From positions 358,409-422,408 of the forward strand of contig NZ_ATVO01000005.1 of NCBI RefSeq assembly GCF_000420765.1: a stretch of 64,000 nucleotides of DNA, in the 5' to 3' direction. The translations under genes were made by a program, and so were the position numbers. This stretch comes from Sandarakinorhabdus limnophila DSM 17366 (GTDB taxonomy: Bacteria; Pseudomonadota; Alphaproteobacteria; Sphingomonadales; Sphingomonadaceae). How positions within the stretch are numbered: the first letter of the stretch is position 1; every line of letters starts with the position of its first letter. This document shows, piece by piece, positions 1-10,070 of this stretch. The notes under the pieces are model-generated. The model ran no database searches. It had not been told where the DNA came from and saw nothing but the letters and a program-made list of their open reading frames with translations.

Positions 1-60
1 GAGGCGGCTGGCCTGGGTGCCCTTGCCCGCTCCCGGCGGGCCCAGCAGGATGAGATTCAA
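1..60 (-). CDS. adk: Adenylate kinase, N-terminal fragment (runs off window)
   Basis: Only the first 20 codons are inside the window. They encode NLILLGPPGAGKGTQASRL after the initiator, which is the canonical adenylate kinase N-terminus with the P-loop GPPGAGKGT. The start is TTG at 60-58, and its bases overlap the secY stop as TTGA, so translation is coupled. A good Shine-Dalgarno run (GGGGGAA) lies a few bases upstream inside secY. The enzyme interconverts ATP+AMP and 2 ADP. secY-adk is the usual end of the spc operon. Confidence 0.93.
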   Translation of the reverse strand, partial: MNLILLGPPGAGKGTQASRL

Positions 61-1409
61 CGACGATTCCCCCGAAGTTTGGACTTCTTGATGAGTCCCT
101 CGTACTGATGCGCCAACAGATGGCTCTGGATCTGCGCAACCGTGTCCATTGTGACATTGACGACGATCAGAAGGCTAGTCCCCCCAAAGTAGAAGGGTAC
201 CTTCAGCTCGCTGATCAGGAATTCCGGCAACAGGCAGATCAGCGTGAGGTACGCCGCACCAATCACCGTCAGGCGGGTAAGCACGAAATCGAGATATTCC
301 GAGGTCCGCGTGCCGGGGCGGATGCCGGGCACGAAACCGCCGTACTTCTTCAGGTTCTCGGCCGTCTCGTCCGGGTTGAACACCACGGCGGTGTAGAAGA
401 AGCTGAAGAAGATGATGCCGGCGGCATAGAGGAACATGTAGAGCGGCGCGCCGTGCTGCAGCGCGGTCGTCACCGTCGTCATCCATTCCGGCATGGTGCC
501 CTGCTGGCTGAAGAACTGCGCCACAGTGAGCGGCATCAGCAGCAGCGAGCTGGCAAAGATCGGCGGGATCACGCCCGCGGTATTGATCTTCAGCGGCAGG
601 AAGCTGGAATCGCCCTGGAACATGCGACTGCCCATCTGGCGCTTGGGATACTGGATCAGGATCTTGCGCTGCGCGCGTTCCATCAGGCAGATGAAGGCGA
701 TGGTGCCCAGCGCCACCACGGCCACCAGCAGCACGAAGCCCGCCGACAGCGCGCCAGTGCGGCCCTGTTCGAACAGGGTGCCCAGCGCCGAGGGCAGCTG
801 CGCCACGATGCCGGCCATGATGATCAGCGAAATGCCGTTGCCGATGCCACGGCTGGTGATCTGTTCACCCAGCCACATCAGGAACATGGTGCCGCCCAGC
901 AGCGAGATCACCGTGGAAATGCGGAAGAACCAACCCGGATCGATCACGGCAGACACGCCCTGGCCGGCGCCCCAGCCTTCGAGGCCGACGGCGATGCCAT
1001 AGCCCTGAACGATGGTGAGGAACACGGTGCCATAGCGCGTGTACTGGTTCAGCGTCTTGCGGCCGGCCTCGCCTTCCTTCTTCAGCGCCATGAAGCTGGG
1101 AACGAGGCTGGTGAGCAGCTGCACCACGATCGAAGCGGTGATGTAAGGGGTGACGCCCAGCGCGATCAGGCTCATGCGTTCCAGCGCGCCGCCGGAGAAC
1201 ATGTTGAAGAAATCCAGCACGCCGCCGCGAGTCTGTTCGAACAGGCTGGACAGCGCCAGCGGATCGATGCCGGGCAGCGGCACGAACGAGATGAGACGGA
1301 ACACCACCAGCGCGCCGAGCGTGAACCAGATGCGGCTCTTCAGCTCGGTGGCCTTGGAGAAGTTGGCGAACGACAGGTTCGAAGCCATTTGTTCGGCGGC
1401 AGACGCCAT
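57..1409 (-). CDS. secY: Preprotein translocase subunit SecY
   Basis: This is the 450-residue channel subunit of the SecYEG translocon in the inner membrane, close to the usual 430-450 residues. About ten hydrophobic segments can be followed. The cytoplasmic loop motif PGIRPGTRTSEYLD near residue 360 matches the SecA/ribosome-contacting loop, and PLPGIDP near residue 46 matches the first periplasmic region. It lies 110 bp downstream of rplO and overlaps adk by three bases, as expected for the 3' end of a spc operon. The partner motor secA is at 19880-22630. Confidence 0.97.
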   Translation of the reverse strand: MASAAEQMASNLSFANFSKATELKSRIWFTLGALVVFRLISFVPLPGIDPLALSSLFEQTRGGVLDFFNMFSGGALERMSLIALGVTPYITASIVVQLLTSLVPSFMALKKEGEAGRKTLNQYTRYGTVFLTIVQGYGIAVGLEGWGAGQGVSAVIDPGWFFRISTVISLLGGTMFLMWLGEQITSRGIGNGISLIIMAGIVAQLPSALGTLFEQGRTGALSAGFVLLVAVVALGTIAFICLMERAQRKILIQYPKRQMGSRMFQGDSSFLPLKINTAGVIPPIFASSLLLMPLTVAQFFSQQGTMPEWMTTVTTALQHGAPLYMFLYAAGIIFFSFFYTAVVFNPDETAENLKKYGGFVPGIRPGTRTSEYLDFVLTRLTVIGAAYLTLICLLPEFLISELKVPFYFGGTSLLIVVNVTMDTVAQIQSHLLAHQYEGLIKKSKLRGNRR

Positions 1410-1519
1410 GGATATCCTACCCGATCAAGCGTGTCTGAAACGGCAAAGCGCCGCATGTCCGTCCCATGTAGGCGACACGCGGCGCAATTGCCATGGGGTC
1501 GTTTGACCCGGTTGCTTCT

Positions 1520-2080
1520 TTACTTGGCGGCCAGCGCGGCAGCCTTAGCAGCGCGCGCAACAGCGCGGGCGGCCTTCTGCTCGTCCTTGGTCAGCGGCGC
1601 CGGGGCCGGGGCCGGCAGTTCGATCGAGCCGCCAGCGGCTTCCACCGCCGCCTTGGCCGAGGCCGAGGCACCCGCGAGCTTGAGCGACACCTTGGCGGTG
1701 AGCGCACCCACGCCGAGCAGGCGCACGCCATCGCGCGCCGTGGTCAGCACCTTGGCGGCAACCAGCACATCGGCGTCGATCAGCGTCTTGGCGTCCAGCT
1801 TGCCGGCATCGATGGCAGCCTGCAGCGTGCCGAGGTTCAGCACGGCATAATCCTTGCGGAAGATGTTGTTGAAGCCGCGCTTCGGGATGCGCATGTGCAG
1901 CGGCATCTGGCCGCCTTCGAAGCCGTTGATCGACACGCCCGAACGGCTGGTCTGGCCCTTCTGGCCGCGACCGCCGGTCTTGCCGACACCGGAGCCGATG
2001 CCGCGACCGACGCGCACGCGCTTCTTGCGGGCACCGGGATTGTCGTGAAGGTCGTTGAGCTTGGTGGTCATGAGTTGCAC
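1520..2080 (-). CDS. rplO: 50S ribosomal protein L15
   Basis: L15 of the large subunit. The N-terminus carries the typical [17 protein letters not shown] and the glycine-rich [13 protein letters not shown] segment that threads into 23S rRNA. At 186 residues it is longer than the roughly 145-150 usual in other bacteria. The surplus is an Ala/Pro/Lys-rich C-terminal tail from about residue 150 ([17 protein letters not shown]), probably disordered and rRNA-facing. It sits between rpmD and secY in standard spc order. Confidence 0.96.
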   Translation of the reverse strand: MQLMTTKLNDLHDNPGARKKRVRVGRGIGSGVGKTGGRGQKGQTSRSGVSINGFEGGQMPLHMRIPKRGFNNIFRKDYAVLNLGTLQAAIDAGKLDAKTLIDADVLVAAKVLTTARDGVRLLGVGALTAKVSLKLAGASASAKAAVEAAGGSIELPAPAPAPLTKDEQKAARAVARAAKAAALAAK

Positions 2081-2190
2081 TCGCTTTCGCTTACGCGCTG
2101 GATGTTGGTCTTGAAACGGCTGGGCACCCCAGGTTGAACCTGCGGTGCCCGGCGCTTGTTTTGGCTCCCGGCCGGAGCCGAGAAAAGGGG

Positions 2191-2376
2191 TCAGGCGACC
2201 TCTTCAACCTTGAGAAGATGCGCCACCTTCTTGATCATGCCCCGGATTTCCGGCGTATCGACATGCTCGCGGCTGCGGTTCATCTTGTTGAGGCCGAGGC
2301 CAATCAGGTTCTTTTCCTGGATCGGCGTGCGGCGGATCGGCGAACCGATCTGGGTGACTTTGACTTTGGCCATCAT
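2191..2376 (-). CDS. rpmD: 50S ribosomal protein L30
   Basis: A 61-residue L30 with the family hallmarks: [12 protein letters not shown] at the start, [11 protein letters not shown], and [16 protein letters not shown] at the end. It starts 8 bp after the rpsE stop, so it is in the same transcript. The length is normal. The following 110-bp gap before rplO is the longest internal gap of this spc block and shows no obvious terminator. Confidence 0.96.
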   Translation of the reverse strand: MMAKVKVTQIGSPIRRTPIQEKNLIGLGLNKMNRSREHVDTPEIRGMIKKVAHLLKVEEVA

Positions 2377-2384
2377 GCCTCTCC

Positions 2385-3098
2385 TCAGGCCACCGCTTCG
2401 GCGTCGGCTTCAGCCAGCTTGGCAGAAGTGTCACCGCGGCGCGACAGCAGATCCACAACCTTCTTGCCGCGACGCTGGGCGACGCTCTTCGGGCTGACCT
2501 GGCCAACCAGGGCTGCGAAGGTGGCACGGATCATGTTGTAGGGGTTGTTGGTGCCCACCGATTTGGTGACCACGTCGGCAACGCCCAGCGATTCGAAAAC
2601 GGCGCGCATCGGACCACCGGCGATGATGCCGGTACCCTGCGTGGCGGACCGCACATAGACCTTGCCGGCGCCGAAATGGCCGAAGCCATCATGGTGCAGG
2701 GTGCGGCCATCGCGCAGCGGCACACGCACCATCGCCTTCTTGGCGGCGGCCGTGGCCTTGGCAATGGCTTCCGGCACTTCGCGGGCCTTGCCATGGCCGA
2801 AGCCGACGCGGCCCTTGCCGTCACCCACCACAACCAGCGCTGCAAAGCCGAAGCGCTTGCCGCCCTTCACCGTCTTGGAGACGCGGTTGATGTGGACGAG
2901 CTTTTCGATCAGCTCTTCGCCAGCCGGTTCGCCGCTGTTGTCACGGCCACGCTTGTTGCGGTCACCGTCACGACGGTTGCCGCCGGGGCCACCACGGCGA
3001 TCGCCGCCACCGGGACCACCGCGGCCGCCACGAGGACCGCGAGCGCGGCCTTCGGCTTCCGGCGCAGCGGCGCCGGTCACTTCGATTTCATCGCTCAT
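2385..3098 (-). CDS. rpsE: 30S ribosomal protein S5 with a Gly/Arg-rich N-terminal extension
   Basis: The core S5 fold starts near residue 62 ([20 protein letters not shown]) and continues through [14 protein letters not shown] and [12 protein letters not shown] to an AEADAEAVA tail. At 237 residues it exceeds the roughly 165 usual. About 60 extra N-terminal residues are low-complexity and rich in Arg, Gly and Asp (repeats such as [14 protein letters not shown]). Similar extensions occur in other alphaproteobacteria, and their role is not established. S5 contributes to decoding accuracy and mRNA entry. The gene starts 1 bp after rplR ends. Confidence 0.96.
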   Translation of the reverse strand: MSDEIEVTGAAAPEAEGRARGPRGGRGGPGGGDRRGGPGGNRRDGDRNKRGRDNSGEPAGEELIEKLVHINRVSKTVKGGKRFGFAALVVVGDGKGRVGFGHGKAREVPEAIAKATAAAKKAMVRVPLRDGRTLHHDGFGHFGAGKVYVRSATQGTGIIAGGPMRAVFESLGVADVVTKSVGTNNPYNMIRATFAALVGQVSPKSVAQRRGKKVVDLLSRRGDTSAKLAEADAEAVA

Positions 3099-3099
3099 C

Positions 3100-3453
3100 T
3101 CAGAACTCCAACCCGCCTTCGCGGGCCCCCTCGGCCAGCGCCTTCACGCGGCCATGGAAGAGAAAACCGCCACGGTCGAACACAACAGCCGAAACACCGG
3201 CCGCCTTGGCCCGCTCGGCAAGGCGCTTGCCAACGGCAGCAGCGGCACCGGTGGTGGCACCAGTGGTCCCACGCACGTCCTTCTCCAAGGTGGAGGCGGC
3301 CGCCAGCGTGACACCATTGGTGTCGTCGATGATCTGCGCATAGATATGTTGCGACGAACGATGCACCGACAGGCGCGGGCGACCGCCGCTGTTGCGGGCG
3401 ATGGCCGTACGCACGCGGCGACGACGCTGGTCGAAATGGGTAAGCCTGCTCAT
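3100..3453 (-). CDS. rplR: 50S ribosomal protein L18
   Basis: L18, a 5S rRNA-binding protein, 117 residues. Motifs: [20 protein letters not shown] near residue 29 and [21 protein letters not shown] at the C-terminus. The start codon overlaps the rplF stop in an ATGA arrangement, so L6 and L18 are translationally coupled. Confidence 0.96.
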   Translation of the reverse strand: MSRLTHFDQRRRRVRTAIARNSGGRPRLSVHRSSQHIYAQIIDDTNGVTLAAASTLEKDVRGTTGATTGAAAAVGKRLAERAKAAGVSAVVFDRGGFLFHGRVKALAEGAREGGLEF

Positions 3454-3983
3454 TTCTTCTTCCCTTCCTTCCGGAAGATGACTTCGCCGCGGTACTTGAT
3501 GCCCTTGCCCTTGTAAGGCTCGGGCTTGCGCCAGCGGCGGATCTCGGCGGCCACCTGGCCAACTCGCTGCTTGTCGGAACCAGTGATTTCCACCGTCGTC
3601 GGATCAGGCGTCTTAATGGTTATACCGTCGGGGATGGCAAAATCCACGTCGTGGCTGTAGCCGAGCTGCAGCTTCAGGTTGGCGCCCTGCACCGAGGCAC
3701 GATAGCCCACGCCGGTGATCAGAAGCACTTTGGTGAAGCCATCGGACACGCCGGTGACGAGATTGCTGACCAACGTGCGCTGCATGCCCCAGAAGGAGCG
3801 GGCCCGCTTGGTGTCAGACGCGGGGAGAACCGCGATCTCGGCAGCTTCGATGGTGTAGCTGATGTCATCCACCAGCGGCATGGACAGTTCACCCTTGGGC
3901 CCTTTGACCACAAGAATGCGGTCATTGATGGTGGCGGTGACGCCGGCCGGAATGGCAACTGCTTTTTTACCGATGCGCGACAT
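3450..3983 (-). CDS. rplF: 50S ribosomal protein L6
   Basis: L6, 177 residues, the typical length. It begins [15 protein letters not shown], has the two repeated alpha/beta domains, and carries the C-terminal signature [14 protein letters not shown] before a lysine-rich end. It binds 23S rRNA near the sarcin-ricin loop. It is 2 bp downstream of rpsH and overlaps rplR by 4 bp. Confidence 0.97.
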   Translation of the reverse strand: MSRIGKKAVAIPAGVTATINDRILVVKGPKGELSMPLVDDISYTIEAAEIAVLPASDTKRARSFWGMQRTLVSNLVTGVSDGFTKVLLITGVGYRASVQGANLKLQLGYSHDVDFAIPDGITIKTPDPTTVEITGSDKQRVGQVAAEIRRWRKPEPYKGKGIKYRGEVIFRKEGKKK

Positions 3984-3985
3984 GG

Positions 3986-4381
3986 TCAGAACACCTGGCA
4001 GAGGATTTCGCCGCCGACATTCTTTTCGCGCGCTTCCGCGTCGGAAAGAACACCCTGAGGCGTCGAAACAATGGTGATACCCAGGCCGTTGCGAACGCGC
4101 GGCAGATCGGTGGAGCCGCTGTAAACGCGGCGGCCGGGCTTGGACACGCGGGCAAGGTGCTGGATGGCGGGACGACCTTCGAAATACTTCAGGTCGATCC
4201 GCAGGTTCTGGTGGGGGCCATCAAGCACCGGGACATAGCCACGGATATAGCCTTCGCGCTGCAGAACATCCAGCACGCGGGCGCGCAGCCTGGAAGCGGG
4301 GGTGACGATCGAATCCTTGCGGGCCTGTTGGCCGTTCCGGATCCGGGTGAGCATATCGCCCAAGGGGTCAGACATTGACAT
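3986..4381 (-). CDS. rpsH: 30S ribosomal protein S8
   Basis: S8, 131 residues. The N-terminus is [18 protein letters not shown] and the C-terminal signature [20 protein letters not shown] is intact. In enterobacteria S8 is the translational repressor of the spc operon by binding near rplE. Whether that holds here cannot be read from the sequence. An alternative start two codons downstream (MSDPLGD) is possible. Confidence 0.96.
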   Translation of the reverse strand: MSMSDPLGDMLTRIRNGQQARKDSIVTPASRLRARVLDVLQREGYIRGYVPVLDGPHQNLRIDLKYFEGRPAIQHLARVSKPGRRVYSGSTDLPRVRNGLGITIVSTPQGVLSDAEAREKNVGGEILCQVF

Positions 4382-4391
4382 CGGGCTATCC

Positions 4392-4697
4392 TTACCAGCT
4401 CGACTTGGTCACACCGGGGATCAGGCCCTTGTTGGCCAGTTCCCGCAGCATGATGCGCGAAAGTTTGAACTTGCGGTAATAGGCACGCGGACGGCCGGTC
4501 AGTTCGCAGCGGTTGCGCACCCGGGTCGGGTTCGCATTGCGCGGCAGTTCGGCCATCTTCAGGCGGGCCATCAGACGCTCCTCATCGGAACGGCTTTCAT
4601 CATTGGCGATCGCCTTGAGCACGGCATATTTGCCGGCGTACTTCACCACCAGCGCCTTGCGGCGCTCGTTCTTGTTGATCATCGAAAGCTTCGCCAT
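4392..4697 (-). CDS. rpsN: 30S ribosomal protein S14 (zinc-free long form)
   Basis: A 101-residue S14 of the long type that lacks the paired CxxC zinc-ribbon cysteines. Signature: [20 protein letters not shown] at about residues 63-82, followed by [18 protein letters not shown] at the C-terminus. It lies between rplE and rpsH with gaps of only 3 and 10 bp. Confidence 0.97.
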   Translation of the reverse strand: MAKLSMINKNERRKALVVKYAGKYAVLKAIANDESRSDEERLMARLKMAELPRNANPTRVRNRCELTGRPRAYYRKFKLSRIMLRELANKGLIPGVTKSSW

Positions 4698-4700
4698 GGT

Positions 4701-5279
4701 TCAGGCCGCCTTCTGTTCGAGGGTGTAGCCAACGAACGGGAAGCCGAACAGCGCCAGGAGCGCGCGGGCTTCTTCGTCGGTCTTGGCCGTGGTGGCCACG
4801 ATGATGTCCATGCCGCGGATCTGATCGACCCGGTCATAGTTGATTTCCGGGAAGATCAGTTGTTCCTTGATACCGCAGGCATAATTGCCGCGACCATCAA
4901 AGGACTTGGCCGAGAGACCACGGAAATCGCGAACGCGCGGCAGCGCGATCGTGACGAAGCGGTCAAGGAATTCATACATGCGCTCGCGGCGCAGCGTGAC
5001 CTTGCAGCCGATCGGCATGCCTTCACGCAGCTTGAACTGCGCGACCGACTTCTTGGCCTTGCAGATCACCGGCTTCTGGCCAGCGATCAAGGCCATTTCA
5101 CCGGCAGCCTGATCGACCTTCTTCTTGTCCTGGGTTGCATCGCCGACGCCCATGTTGAGCACGATCTTGTCGATCTTCGGCACTTCCATCATGTTCTTGT
5201 AGCCGAACATTTCCACCATCTTCGGGCGGATCGTTTCAGCATACAGAACCTGCATGCGGGGGTTGAGCTTCTCAGCCAT
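4701..5279 (-). CDS. rplE: 50S ribosomal protein L5
   Basis: L5, a 5S rRNA-binding protein in the central protuberance, 192 residues. It shows [16 protein letters not shown] near residue 38 and [20 protein letters not shown] near the end. Its start overlaps the 3' end of rplX by 8 bp, so it is likely to be translated by coupling. Confidence 0.97.
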   Translation of the reverse strand: MAEKLNPRMQVLYAETIRPKMVEMFGYKNMMEVPKIDKIVLNMGVGDATQDKKKVDQAAGEMALIAGQKPVICKAKKSVAQFKLREGMPIGCKVTLRRERMYEFLDRFVTIALPRVRDFRGLSAKSFDGRGNYACGIKEQLIFPEINYDRVDQIRGMDIIVATTAKTDEEARALLALFGFPFVGYTLEQKAA

Positions 5280-5592
5280 TGATCACGGCTCCCGACTTCT
5301 TGGCGACGCGCACCTTTTTGCCATCCACCACGGCAAAACCGACGCGGGTCGGTTGGCCAGTGGTCGGATCTTTCAGCGCCACCTTCGAAACCGCCATCGG
5401 CGCTTCAACGCGCTCGATGCCGCCTTCTGGTTTGGACTGGTTCGGCTTGTTGTGACGGGTGATCAGATTCACACCGGCCACCACCACCTTGCCGTCACGC
5501 GGCAGGTTGCGGGTCACGGTGCCTTCCTTGCCCTTGTCCTTGCCGGACAGGACGATCACGGTGTCACCCTTCTTGATCTTCGCAGCGCTCAT
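5272..5592 (-). CDS. rplX: 50S ribosomal protein L24
   Basis: L24, an assembly initiator protein of the 50S subunit, 106 residues. The KOW motif [18 protein letters not shown] is at residues 9-26. The rplN stop and the rplX start share a base, and the 3' end overlaps rplE by 8 bp. Confidence 0.97.
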   Translation of the reverse strand: MSAAKIKKGDTVIVLSGKDKGKEGTVTRNLPRDGKVVVAGVNLITRHNKPNQSKPEGGIERVEAPMAVSKVALKDPTTGQPTRVGFAVVDGKKVRVAKKSGAVING

Positions 5593-5960
5593 TACAGCAC
5601 CTCGGGGGCAAGGCTGATGATCTTCATGTGACCCGTGGCGCGCAGTTCACGCACCACTGGCCCGAAGATACGGGTACCGATCGGCTCTTCATTCTTGTTG
5701 ATCAGCACGGCAGCATTGCTGTCGAAACGGATCACCGAGCCGTCGGGACGACGGATATCCTTGGCGGTGCGCACCACAACAGCGCGGTGCACATCACCCT
5801 TCTTCACCTTGCCCTTGGGCTGCGCTTCCTTCACCGACACCACGATGATGTCGCCGACGCCGGCAAACCGACGCTTGGAGCCGCCCAGGACCTTGATGCA
5901 CATCACCCTCTTGGCGCCACTGTTGTCCGCCACGTCGAGGTTCGTCTGCATCTGGATCAT
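5592..5960 (-). CDS. rplN: 50S ribosomal protein L14
   Basis: L14, 122 residues, one of the most conserved ribosomal proteins. [19 protein letters not shown] begins the protein, and [13 protein letters not shown] and [10 protein letters not shown] end it. It is the first gene of the spc group proper. A 72-bp gap separates it from rpsQ, the classical boundary between the S10 and spc operons, where a promoter may lie. Confidence 0.97.
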   Translation of the reverse strand: MIQMQTNLDVADNSGAKRVMCIKVLGGSKRRFAGVGDIIVVSVKEAQPKGKVKKGDVHRAVVVRTAKDIRRPDGSVIRFDSNAAVLINKNEEPIGTRIFGPVVRELRATGHMKIISLAPEVL

Positions 5961-6032
5961 GCGTTCGATCCTTCCATTATGTCTGCCGATTCCGACCGGC
6001 AGACGGCTTCAATAACCACTCGAAACGCCGGC

Positions 6033-6269
6033 TCAGCCGACCTTTTCGAGCACTTTCCACGTTTTCAGCTTGGACAACGGGGCGCACTCTTCGATGCGCA
6101 CCGTGTCGCCAGCCTTGATCACATTGCCCTCGTCGTGGGCGTGATACTTCTTCGAGCGACGGATGATCTTGCCGTAGACCGGGTGAGCGACCTTGCGCTC
6201 CACCAGCACGACCACCGTCTTGTCGCCCTTGTCGGACACCACGGTGCCCTGCAATACGCGCTTCGGCAT
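6033..6269 (-). CDS. rpsQ: 30S ribosomal protein S17
   Basis: S17, 78 residues, a primary binder of 16S r[23 protein letters not shown] and the C-terminal signature [17 protein letters not shown] are present. It is the last gene of the S10 group, 3 bp after rpmC. Confidence 0.96.
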   Translation of the reverse strand: MPKRVLQGTVVSDKGDKTVVVLVERKVAHPVYGKIIRRSKKYHAHDEGNVIKAGDTVRIEECAPLSKLKTWKVLEKVG

Positions 6270-6272
6270 GTC

Positions 6273-6488
6273 TTATGCTCCCAGCTGCTGGACGGCCTTG
6301 CGGGCCGATTGCAGCGTCTTGATGCGAGCAATGGTGCGGCGCACGACGCGCACCCGGCCCGGCTTTTCCAGCTGGCCGGTGGCCGCCTGGAACCGCAGGT
6401 TGAACTGCTCGCGCTTCAGCTCGGAAAGCTGGTTGGCGAGTTGATCGTCGGTCGCAACCTTCAGATCAGCGAAAATCTTGTCGGCCAT
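6273..6488 (-). CDS. rpmC: 50S ribosomal protein L29
   Basis: L29, 71 residues, predicted as two helices near the peptide exit site. The sequence QLSELKREQFNLRFQAATGQ at residues 20-39 and the VRRTIARIKTL signature are diagnostic. It lies 5 bp after rplP and 3 bp before rpsQ. Confidence 0.96.
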   Translation of the reverse strand: MADKIFADLKVATDDQLANQLSELKREQFNLRFQAATGQLEKPGRVRVVRRTIARIKTLQSARKAVQQLGA

Positions 6489-6493
6489 GGGTC

Positions 6494-6922
6494 TCAGTCC
6501 TGTGTGGTCGGTTCGCCGAGGCGGACCACCATCTTGGTCTTGATCGGCAGCTTGGCAGCGGCACGTTCGAAAGCGCCGGCGGCCACGTCGTAGGGCACGC
6601 CATCAAGTTCGAACATGATGCGGCCGGGCTTGACGCGGGCCACCCAATATTCCGGCGAACCCTTGCCCGAGCCCATGCGGACTTCGGCAGGCTTGGACGA
6701 CACCGGCAGATCGGGGAAAATCCGGATCCACAAACGGCCCTGACGCTTCATGTGACGCGAGATCGCGCGGCGGGCCGCTTCGATCTGGCGGGCGGTGATC
6801 CGCTCCGGTTCCAAGGCCTTGAGGCCGAAGGCGCCGAAGTTCAGCGCCGAACCACCCTTGGCATCGCCATGGATACGGCCCTTGAACGCCTTGCGGAACT
6901 TGGTGCGCTTAGGTGACAGCAT
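6494..6922 (-). CDS. rplP: 50S ribosomal protein L16
   Basis: L16, 142 residues, placed near the A-site tRNA elbow. It starts [19 protein letters not shown] and contains [19 protein letters not shown] and [19 protein letters not shown]. The length is normal. Thirteen bp separate it from rpsC. Confidence 0.97.
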   Translation of the reverse strand: MLSPKRTKFRKAFKGRIHGDAKGGSALNFGAFGLKALEPERITARQIEAARRAISRHMKRQGRLWIRIFPDLPVSSKPAEVRMGSGKGSPEYWVARVKPGRIMFELDGVPYDVAAGAFERAAAKLPIKTKMVVRLGEPTTQD

Positions 6923-6935
6923 TTCTTTCTACTCC

Positions 6936-7631
6936 TCAGCGCGCCGGACGGACGCCAGAGGTCTGGGCTTCCATCATCAGGCGATCCTGGGCCATCGGGT
7001 CGTGGCCAAGAATTTCACCCTTGAAGATCCAGACCTTCACGCCGCACACGCCATAGGCAGTGTGGGCCTGATGTTCGGCGTAATCGACGTTGCCGCGCAG
7101 GGTGTGCAACGGCACACGGCCTTCACGATACCATTCGGTGCGGGCGATTTCAGCGCCACCCAGACGGCCGGAACAGGTGATCTTGATGCCTTCGGCACCC
7201 AGACGCAGCGCCGATTGCACGGCACGCTTCATGGCGCGGCGGAACGCGATGCGGCGTTCCAGCTGATCGCACACACCGGCGGCCACCAGCTTGGCGTCGA
7301 TTTCCGGCTTGCGGATTTCAACGATGTTCAGGCTCACGTCGCTGCGGGTCATCTGGGCGATCTGCTTGCGCAGCTTCTCGATGTCCGCACCCTTCTTGCC
7401 GATGATCACGCCGGGGCGCGCAGCAAAGATGGACACGCGGCACAGCTTGGCCGGACGCTCGATCACCACCTTGGAGATGGCGGCCTGGCCGTGATGCTTG
7501 ATGATGAACTCGCGGATGCGCAGATCTTCCAGCAGCAGGTTGCCATACTCGTCGCCCTTGGCGAACCAGCGGCTGTCCCAGGTGCGGTTGATCTGCAGGC
7601 GCAGACCGATGGGGGACGTCTTGTGACCCAT
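6936..7631 (-). CDS. rpsC: 30S ribosomal protein S3
   Basis: S3, 231 residues, at the mRNA entry channel. [20 protein letters not shown] opens the protein. The KH domain signature [17 protein letters not shown] is near residues 74-90, and the C-terminal domain begins near [20 protein letters not shown]. The start ATG overlaps the rplV stop. Confidence 0.97.
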   Translation of the reverse strand: MGHKTSPIGLRLQINRTWDSRWFAKGDEYGNLLLEDLRIREFIIKHHGQAAISKVVIERPAKLCRVSIFAARPGVIIGKKGADIEKLRKQIAQMTRSDVSLNIVEIRKPEIDAKLVAAGVCDQLERRIAFRRAMKRAVQSALRLGAEGIKITCSGRLGGAEIARTEWYREGRVPLHTLRGNVDYAEHQAHTAYGVCGVKVWIFKGEILGHDPMAQDRLMMEAQTSGVRPAR

Positions 7632-8017
7632 TAGTTTGCTCCCTCTTCATCGGCTTCGCGCACGACAACGCGCAGGCGGCTGAACGGCTTGGTGATGGCG
7701 GAAGCACGACCACGCGCACGCGGCGTGAAACGCTTCATGGTGATCGCCTTGCCAACACTGGCTTCCTTCACGACCAGCGCGTCAACATCCAGGTTATGGT
7801 TGTTTTCGGCGTTGGCCACGGCAGAGGCGAGAACCTTGCGGACGTCCACGGCCATCGCCTTGCGGCTGAACAGCAGGATGTTGAGCGCGTCCGACGCCTT
7901 GCGGCCACGGATCAGGCCAGCAACCAGGTTCAGCTTGTACGCCGAACCGCGGATGGTGGTGGCAACGGCCAGCGCCTCACGGTCGCCAACCTTGCGGGGG
8001 GATTTGGGCTTGGACAT
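7631..8017 (-). CDS. rplV: 50S ribosomal protein L22
   Basis: L22, 128 residues, lining the exit tunnel. [17 protein letters not shown] is in the N-terminal half. [19 protein letters not shown], near the C-terminus, is the extended hairpin tip in which macrolide-resistance changes are known in other bacteria. It is packed stop-to-start with rpsS and rpsC. Confidence 0.97.
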   Translation of the reverse strand: MSKPKSPRKVGDREALAVATTIRGSAYKLNLVAGLIRGRKASDALNILLFSRKAMAVDVRKVLASAVANAENNHNLDVDALVVKEASVGKAITMKRFTPRARGRASAITKPFSRLRVVVREADEEGAN

Positions 8018-8292
8018 CAGCGCTTGCCCTTCTTGTCGGCGGCGTGGCCGGGGAAGAAGCGCGTCGGCGCGAATTCACCCAGCTTCATGCCGACCATGTC
8101 TTCATTGACCATGACCGGGATGTGCTTCTTGCCATTGTAAACGCTGAAGGTGAGACCAACGAACTGCGGCAGGATGGTGGAACGGCGCGACCAGGTCTTG
8201 ATCGGCGCACGCGCACCGGAGCCCTGTGCGGCTTCGGCCTTCTTCAGCAGCGAGAGATCCACAAAGGGACCCTTCCAGACGGAGCGGCTCAT
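8017..8292 (-). CDS. rpsS: 30S ribosomal protein S19
   Basis: S19, 91 residues, on the head of the 30S subunit. [20 protein letters not shown] and the signature [20 protein letters not shown] are present, followed by a lysine-rich tail. It follows rplB after 6 bp. Confidence 0.97.
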   Translation of the reverse strand: MSRSVWKGPFVDLSLLKKAEAAQGSGARAPIKTWSRRSTILPQFVGLTFSVYNGKKHIPVMVNEDMVGMKLGEFAPTRFFPGHAADKKGKR

Positions 8293-8298
8293 GCGCGC

Positions 8299-9141
8299 TT
8301 ACCTCTTCTTCTTGGCGTGGCGCGAACGGATGATCATGTGATCCGTCGCCTTGTTCGAACGGGTCTTGGCACCCTTGGTCGGCTTGCCCCATGGGGTCAC
8401 CGGGTGACGACCGCCCGAGGTGCGGCCTTCACCACCGCCGTGCGGGTGATCGACCGGGTTCTTGGCGACGCCGCGGGTGAGCGGACGATAGCCGAGCCAG
8501 CGGTTGCGGCCGGCCTTGCCCAGGTTCTGGTTGCTGTTGTCCGGGTTGGACACGGCACCAACGGTGGCCATGCACTCGGCACGGACATAACGCTGCTCGC
8601 CCGAGTTCAGGCGAACCATCACCATGCCCTTGTCGCGGCCGACAACCTGCACGAAGGTGCCGGCGGCGCGGGCCATCTGGCCGCCCTTGCCGGGCTTCAG
8701 CTCGACGTTGTGGACAATGGTGCCAACCGGCATCTGGCCGATTTCCATCGCATTGCCCGGCTTCACGTCGACCTTCTTGCCGGCGATCACGCTGTCACCA
8801 ACGTTCAGGCGCTGCGGCGCGATGATGTAGGCAACGGTGCCGTCCTTGTCGGCATATTTCACCAGCGCGATGAAAGCCGAACGATTGGGGTCATACTCGA
8901 TGCGTTCGACGGTCGCAGCGACGTCCCACATGCGGCGCTTGAAATCGACGATGCGATACAGGCGCTTGTGACCGCCACCAATGCCGCGCGCGGTGGCGTG
9001 GCCCTTGTTGTTGCGGCCGCCGGTCTTCTTCAGACCTTCGGTGAGCATCTTGACCGGGCGACCCTTGTGCAGGGACGAACGATCGATCAGCACCAGGCCG
9101 CGCTGGCCGGGGCTGGTCGGATTGAATTTCTTGAGTGCCAT
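8299..9141 (-). CDS. rplB: 50S ribosomal protein L2
   Basis: L2, 280 residues, needed for subunit association and peptidyl transferase assembly. The catalytic-region motif [20 protein letters not shown] is near residue 230 with its conserved histidines, and the basic C-terminus ends SRHAKKKR. Normal length. Eleven bp from rplW. Confidence 0.98.
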   Translation of the reverse strand: MALKKFNPTSPGQRGLVLIDRSSLHKGRPVKMLTEGLKKTGGRNNKGHATARGIGGGHKRLYRIVDFKRRMWDVAATVERIEYDPNRSAFIALVKYADKDGTVAYIIAPQRLNVGDSVIAGKKVDVKPGNAMEIGQMPVGTIVHNVELKPGKGGQMARAAGTFVQVVGRDKGMVMVRLNSGEQRYVRAECMATVGAVSNPDNSNQNLGKAGRNRWLGYRPLTRGVAKNPVDHPHGGGEGRTSGGRHPVTPWGKPTKGAKTRSNKATDHMIIRSRHAKKKR

Positions 9142-9152
9142 TGTCCCTGCCC

Positions 9153-9452
9153 TCAGATGCTGGTGGTCACGTCGATGCGATCGCCATCGGCAACCGTCAC
9201 CACGGCCTTCTTCACATCAGACCGGCGATATTCCTGGCCACGCCAGCGCTTGGTCTTGCCCTTGGCCACCATGGTGTTCACGGCCAGCACCTTCACGCCG
9301 TACAGCGCTTCGATGGCAGCCTTGATCTGCGGCTTGGTGCTGTGCTTGGCGACCTGAAAGACGACCTGGTTGTATTCAGACACCAGGGTCGACTTTTCGG
9401 TGATCACCGGCTTCACGACCACGTCGTAATGCTTGATGTCGATGTTAGCCAT
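9153..9452 (-). CDS. rplW: 50S ribosomal protein L23
   Basis: L23, 99 residues, the exit-site docking point for trigger factor and [23 protein letters not shown] near the start and [19 protein letters not shown] near the C-terminus fit the family. Its start overlaps the 3' end of rplD by 8 bp. Confidence 0.97.
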   Translation of the reverse strand: MANIDIKHYDVVVKPVITEKSTLVSEYNQVVFQVAKHSTKPQIKAAIEALYGVKVLAVNTMVAKGKTKRWRGQEYRRSDVKKAVVTVADGDRIDVTTSI

Positions 9453-10068
9453 TGACCCGGGCCTCCAGAGCCGAAACGGCAGCGCGGGTCAGGACCAGCG
9501 TGTCGTGCTTGAGAATGTCATAGACGTTGGCGCCGATGGCCGGCAGCACGTCGATGTGGGGCACGTTGGCCGAAGCGCGGGCAAAGCCCACATCAACCGC
9601 AGCGCCATCAATGAACAGGCCGGACGTGATGCCAAGCGCGCCCATCGAAGCCAGGAACGCCTTGGTCTTGGCTTCGCCAAGGTTCAGGTCTTCCACCACG
9701 ATCAGCTTGCCTTCCTGGGCCTTCACGCTGAGCGCGGTGGCCAGGCCGAGACGGCGGATCTTCTTGTTCAGCGACGGATCGAAATCACGCACGCGCGGAC
9801 CGTGGGCCTTACCGCCGCCGATGAACTGCGGCGCAGCGCGGTTGCCGTGACGGGCACGGCCGCCACCCTTCTGGTTGCCCAGCTTCTTGCCGGTGCGGGC
9901 GACTTCGCTGCGTTCACGCGCCTTGCGGGCGGTGCCGCGACGCTTTTCCAGCTGCCAGGTCACAACGCGGTGCAGGATGTCGAGGCGCGGTTCCTTGCCG
10001 AACACGGCGTCCGACAGTTCCAGCTCGCCGGCATCAGCCGCGGTCAGGGTCTTCACCTGAATCTTCAT
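9445..10068 (-). CDS. rplD: 50S ribosomal protein L4
   Basis: L4, 207 residues. The long tunnel loop is seen as [20 protein letters not shown] around residues 53-72, followed by [13 protein letters not shown]. In E. coli L4 represses its own S10 operon by binding the leader. The structured leader upstream of rpsJ (11257-11324) makes a comparable control possible here, but that is inference. Two bp from rplC. Confidence 0.97.
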   Translation of the reverse strand: MKIQVKTLTAADAGELELSDAVFGKEPRLDILHRVVTWQLEKRRGTARKARERSEVARTGKKLGNQKGGGRARHGNRAAPQFIGGGKAHGPRVRDFDPSLNKKIRRLGLATALSVKAQEGKLIVVEDLNLGEAKTKAFLASMGALGITSGLFIDGAAVDVGFARASANVPHIDVLPAIGANVYDILKHDTLVLTRAAVSALEARVNG

Positions 10069-10070
10069 GA

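Noticed and set aside
108..1850. Long plus-strand open frame opposite secY and rplO
   Set aside because: It is antisense to two clear ribosomal-operon genes, has Arg/His/Gln-rich composition typical of GC-rich shadow frames and no family features.
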